Position numbers and translations under genes: made by a program. Shown in pieces: positions 6,008-6,520 of a DNA stretch of 6,520 nucleotides. Source of the stretch: Actinomycetes bacterium (GTDB lineage Bacteria; Actinomycetota; Acidimicrobiia; UBA5794). Within the stretch, counting starts at the first letter, position 1. Each line of letters starts with the position of its first letter. Location: positions 1 through 6,520 of the forward strand of contig JAUVQC010000077.1 of the NCBI GenBank assembly GCA_030598305.1, in the 5' to 3' direction. Under the pieces are notes generated by a model. It saw only the letters and a program-made list of their open reading frames with translations. It was not told the DNA's origin and did not search any database.

Positions 6008-6520
6008 TTATTCGTCGTGTGGAAGAATCTCGTATCCGTCGCGATGCCTCACAACGATCACCTGTTCCTGTCCGGTGTCGAACAGTGCGTCAAGTTTCAC
6101 CTCAAGGGAACCTCGCGGGACTGTCTCCACTACCGGTACGTCGATTGTTGACGGTGGCTTGCCGGGAGCGATCTCGAGGTCGGCTCGATCCTCGCGGAAC
6201 ACGGCGAAGTGATACCACGCAAGTGCACCGGCAGTTACCAGCAGGGAGACTGCAATCGCCGAGTCATCGACCGTGGTCGAGCCGAGGTTGCCGTCGAGGA
6301 CATCCTCGACAACCACGAACACGATGACGATGAGGCTGATGACGGAGACCACTCCTGCGATACCGAAGAGTCCGACGATATAGATTCGCCGCGTGATCGA
6401 GTGGAGCTCGCCAACAGGGTCCGAGCGTCGATAGCGCTGCACTGTTGACCAGTACCTCCACCAGAGGGGGACGCCGATGATGAGGAGTGTCAGGGCCGTC
6501 GGCAGGATGTCGCCAGCTCC
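6008..6520 (-). CDS. DUF5671-type membrane protein, C-terminal part (runs off right edge)
   Basis: The frame is open to the window edge; 170 C-terminal residues are visible and the N-terminus is missing. A GTG at 6442 could mimic a start, but the codons before it (G-V-P-L-W-W-R-Y-W) are plainly part of the same domain. The pattern is that of DUF5671: helix ending in P-L-W-W-R-Y-W (about 4-22), a basic/Arg-rich link with S-I-T-R-R-I-Y, helix (about 45-71), helix ending A-W-Y-H-F-A-V-F-R-E-D-R (about 85-112). A soluble tail of about 58 residues ends the protein (LEVKLDALFD, QEQVIVVRHRDGYEILPHDE). Such proteins often carry several DUF5671 units, so more probably lie beyond the edge. No function is known for the domain. 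It converges on the flavoprotein gene. Confidence 0.72.
   Translation of the reverse strand, partial: GAGDILPTALTLLIIGVPLWWRYWSTVQRYRRSDPVGELHSITRRIYIVGLFGIAGVVSVISLIVIVFVVVEDVLDGNLGSTTVDDSAIAVSLLVTAGALAWYHFAVFREDRADLEIAPGKPPSTIDVPVVETVPRGSLEVKLDALFDTGQEQVIVVRHRDGYEILPHDE

Noticed and set aside
2302..6520. General recoding of TGA to Trp or Gly in this organism
   Set aside because: The other long genes contain no in-frame TGA and use TGG for Trp; only one TGA occurs in frame and it sits at a Cys position.
1..6520. CRISPR arrays, tRNA or rRNA genes, insertion sequences
   Set aside because: No regularly spaced repeats, cloverleaf-like segments, transposase motifs or flanking inverted repeats were seen.

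Overview
The window is GC-rich and gene-dense. It has short intergenic gaps, frequent non-ATG starts and Shine-Dalgarno motifs. Together with the FGNPGD-type surface repeats, a DUF5671 membrane protein and a PQQ-type sugar dehydrogenase, this points to a high-GC Gram-positive-type bacterium, probably an actinobacterium and perhaps of the Acidimicrobiia. That placement is inference from protein style; no marker gene is present.

Layout, left to right. (1) A gene on the minus strand runs off the left edge. It encodes a membrane-anchored protein with the start of a GH43-like five-bladed propeller, like the N-terminal domain of glucosamine inositolphosphorylceramide transferase. (2) Divergent from it is a secreted GSDH-family (PQQ-dependent sugar dehydrogenase-like) protein with five VCBS-like repeats of about 47 residues in front of the catalytic propeller. 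Its best-supported start is an unusual ATC behind a GGAGG. (3) Converging on it, with stop codons overlapping by 4 bp, is the most interesting gene: an AhpC/TSA_2 (PRXL2-like) thioredoxin-fold protein. Its reading frame is continuous from 2853 to 2302 on the minus strand except for one TGA at the position of the first cysteine of the CxxC redox motif. A hairpin matching the bacterial SECIS pattern begins 5 nt after this TGA, so I read it as a selenoprotein (Sec-Leu-Thr-Cys). (4) Just upstream on the same strand is a polytopic membrane protein with a GT-C-like first loop. (5) Divergent from that is an FAD-dependent amine-oxidoreductase/UDP-galactopyranose-mutase-like flavoprotein. (6) At the right edge is the C-terminal part of a DUF5671 membrane protein on the minus strand.

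How they fit together: the GH43-like/GINT-like protein, the GT-C-like membrane protein and the UGM/PPOX-like flavoprotein are all compatible with making or modifying cell-surface glycans, and the sugar dehydrogenase is exported. The selenoprotein may be co-transcribed with the GT-C-like gene (49 nt gap). No selenocysteine machinery (selA, selB, selC, selD), tRNA, rRNA, mobile element or CRISPR array is visible here, so the Sec reading depends on the rest of the genome.
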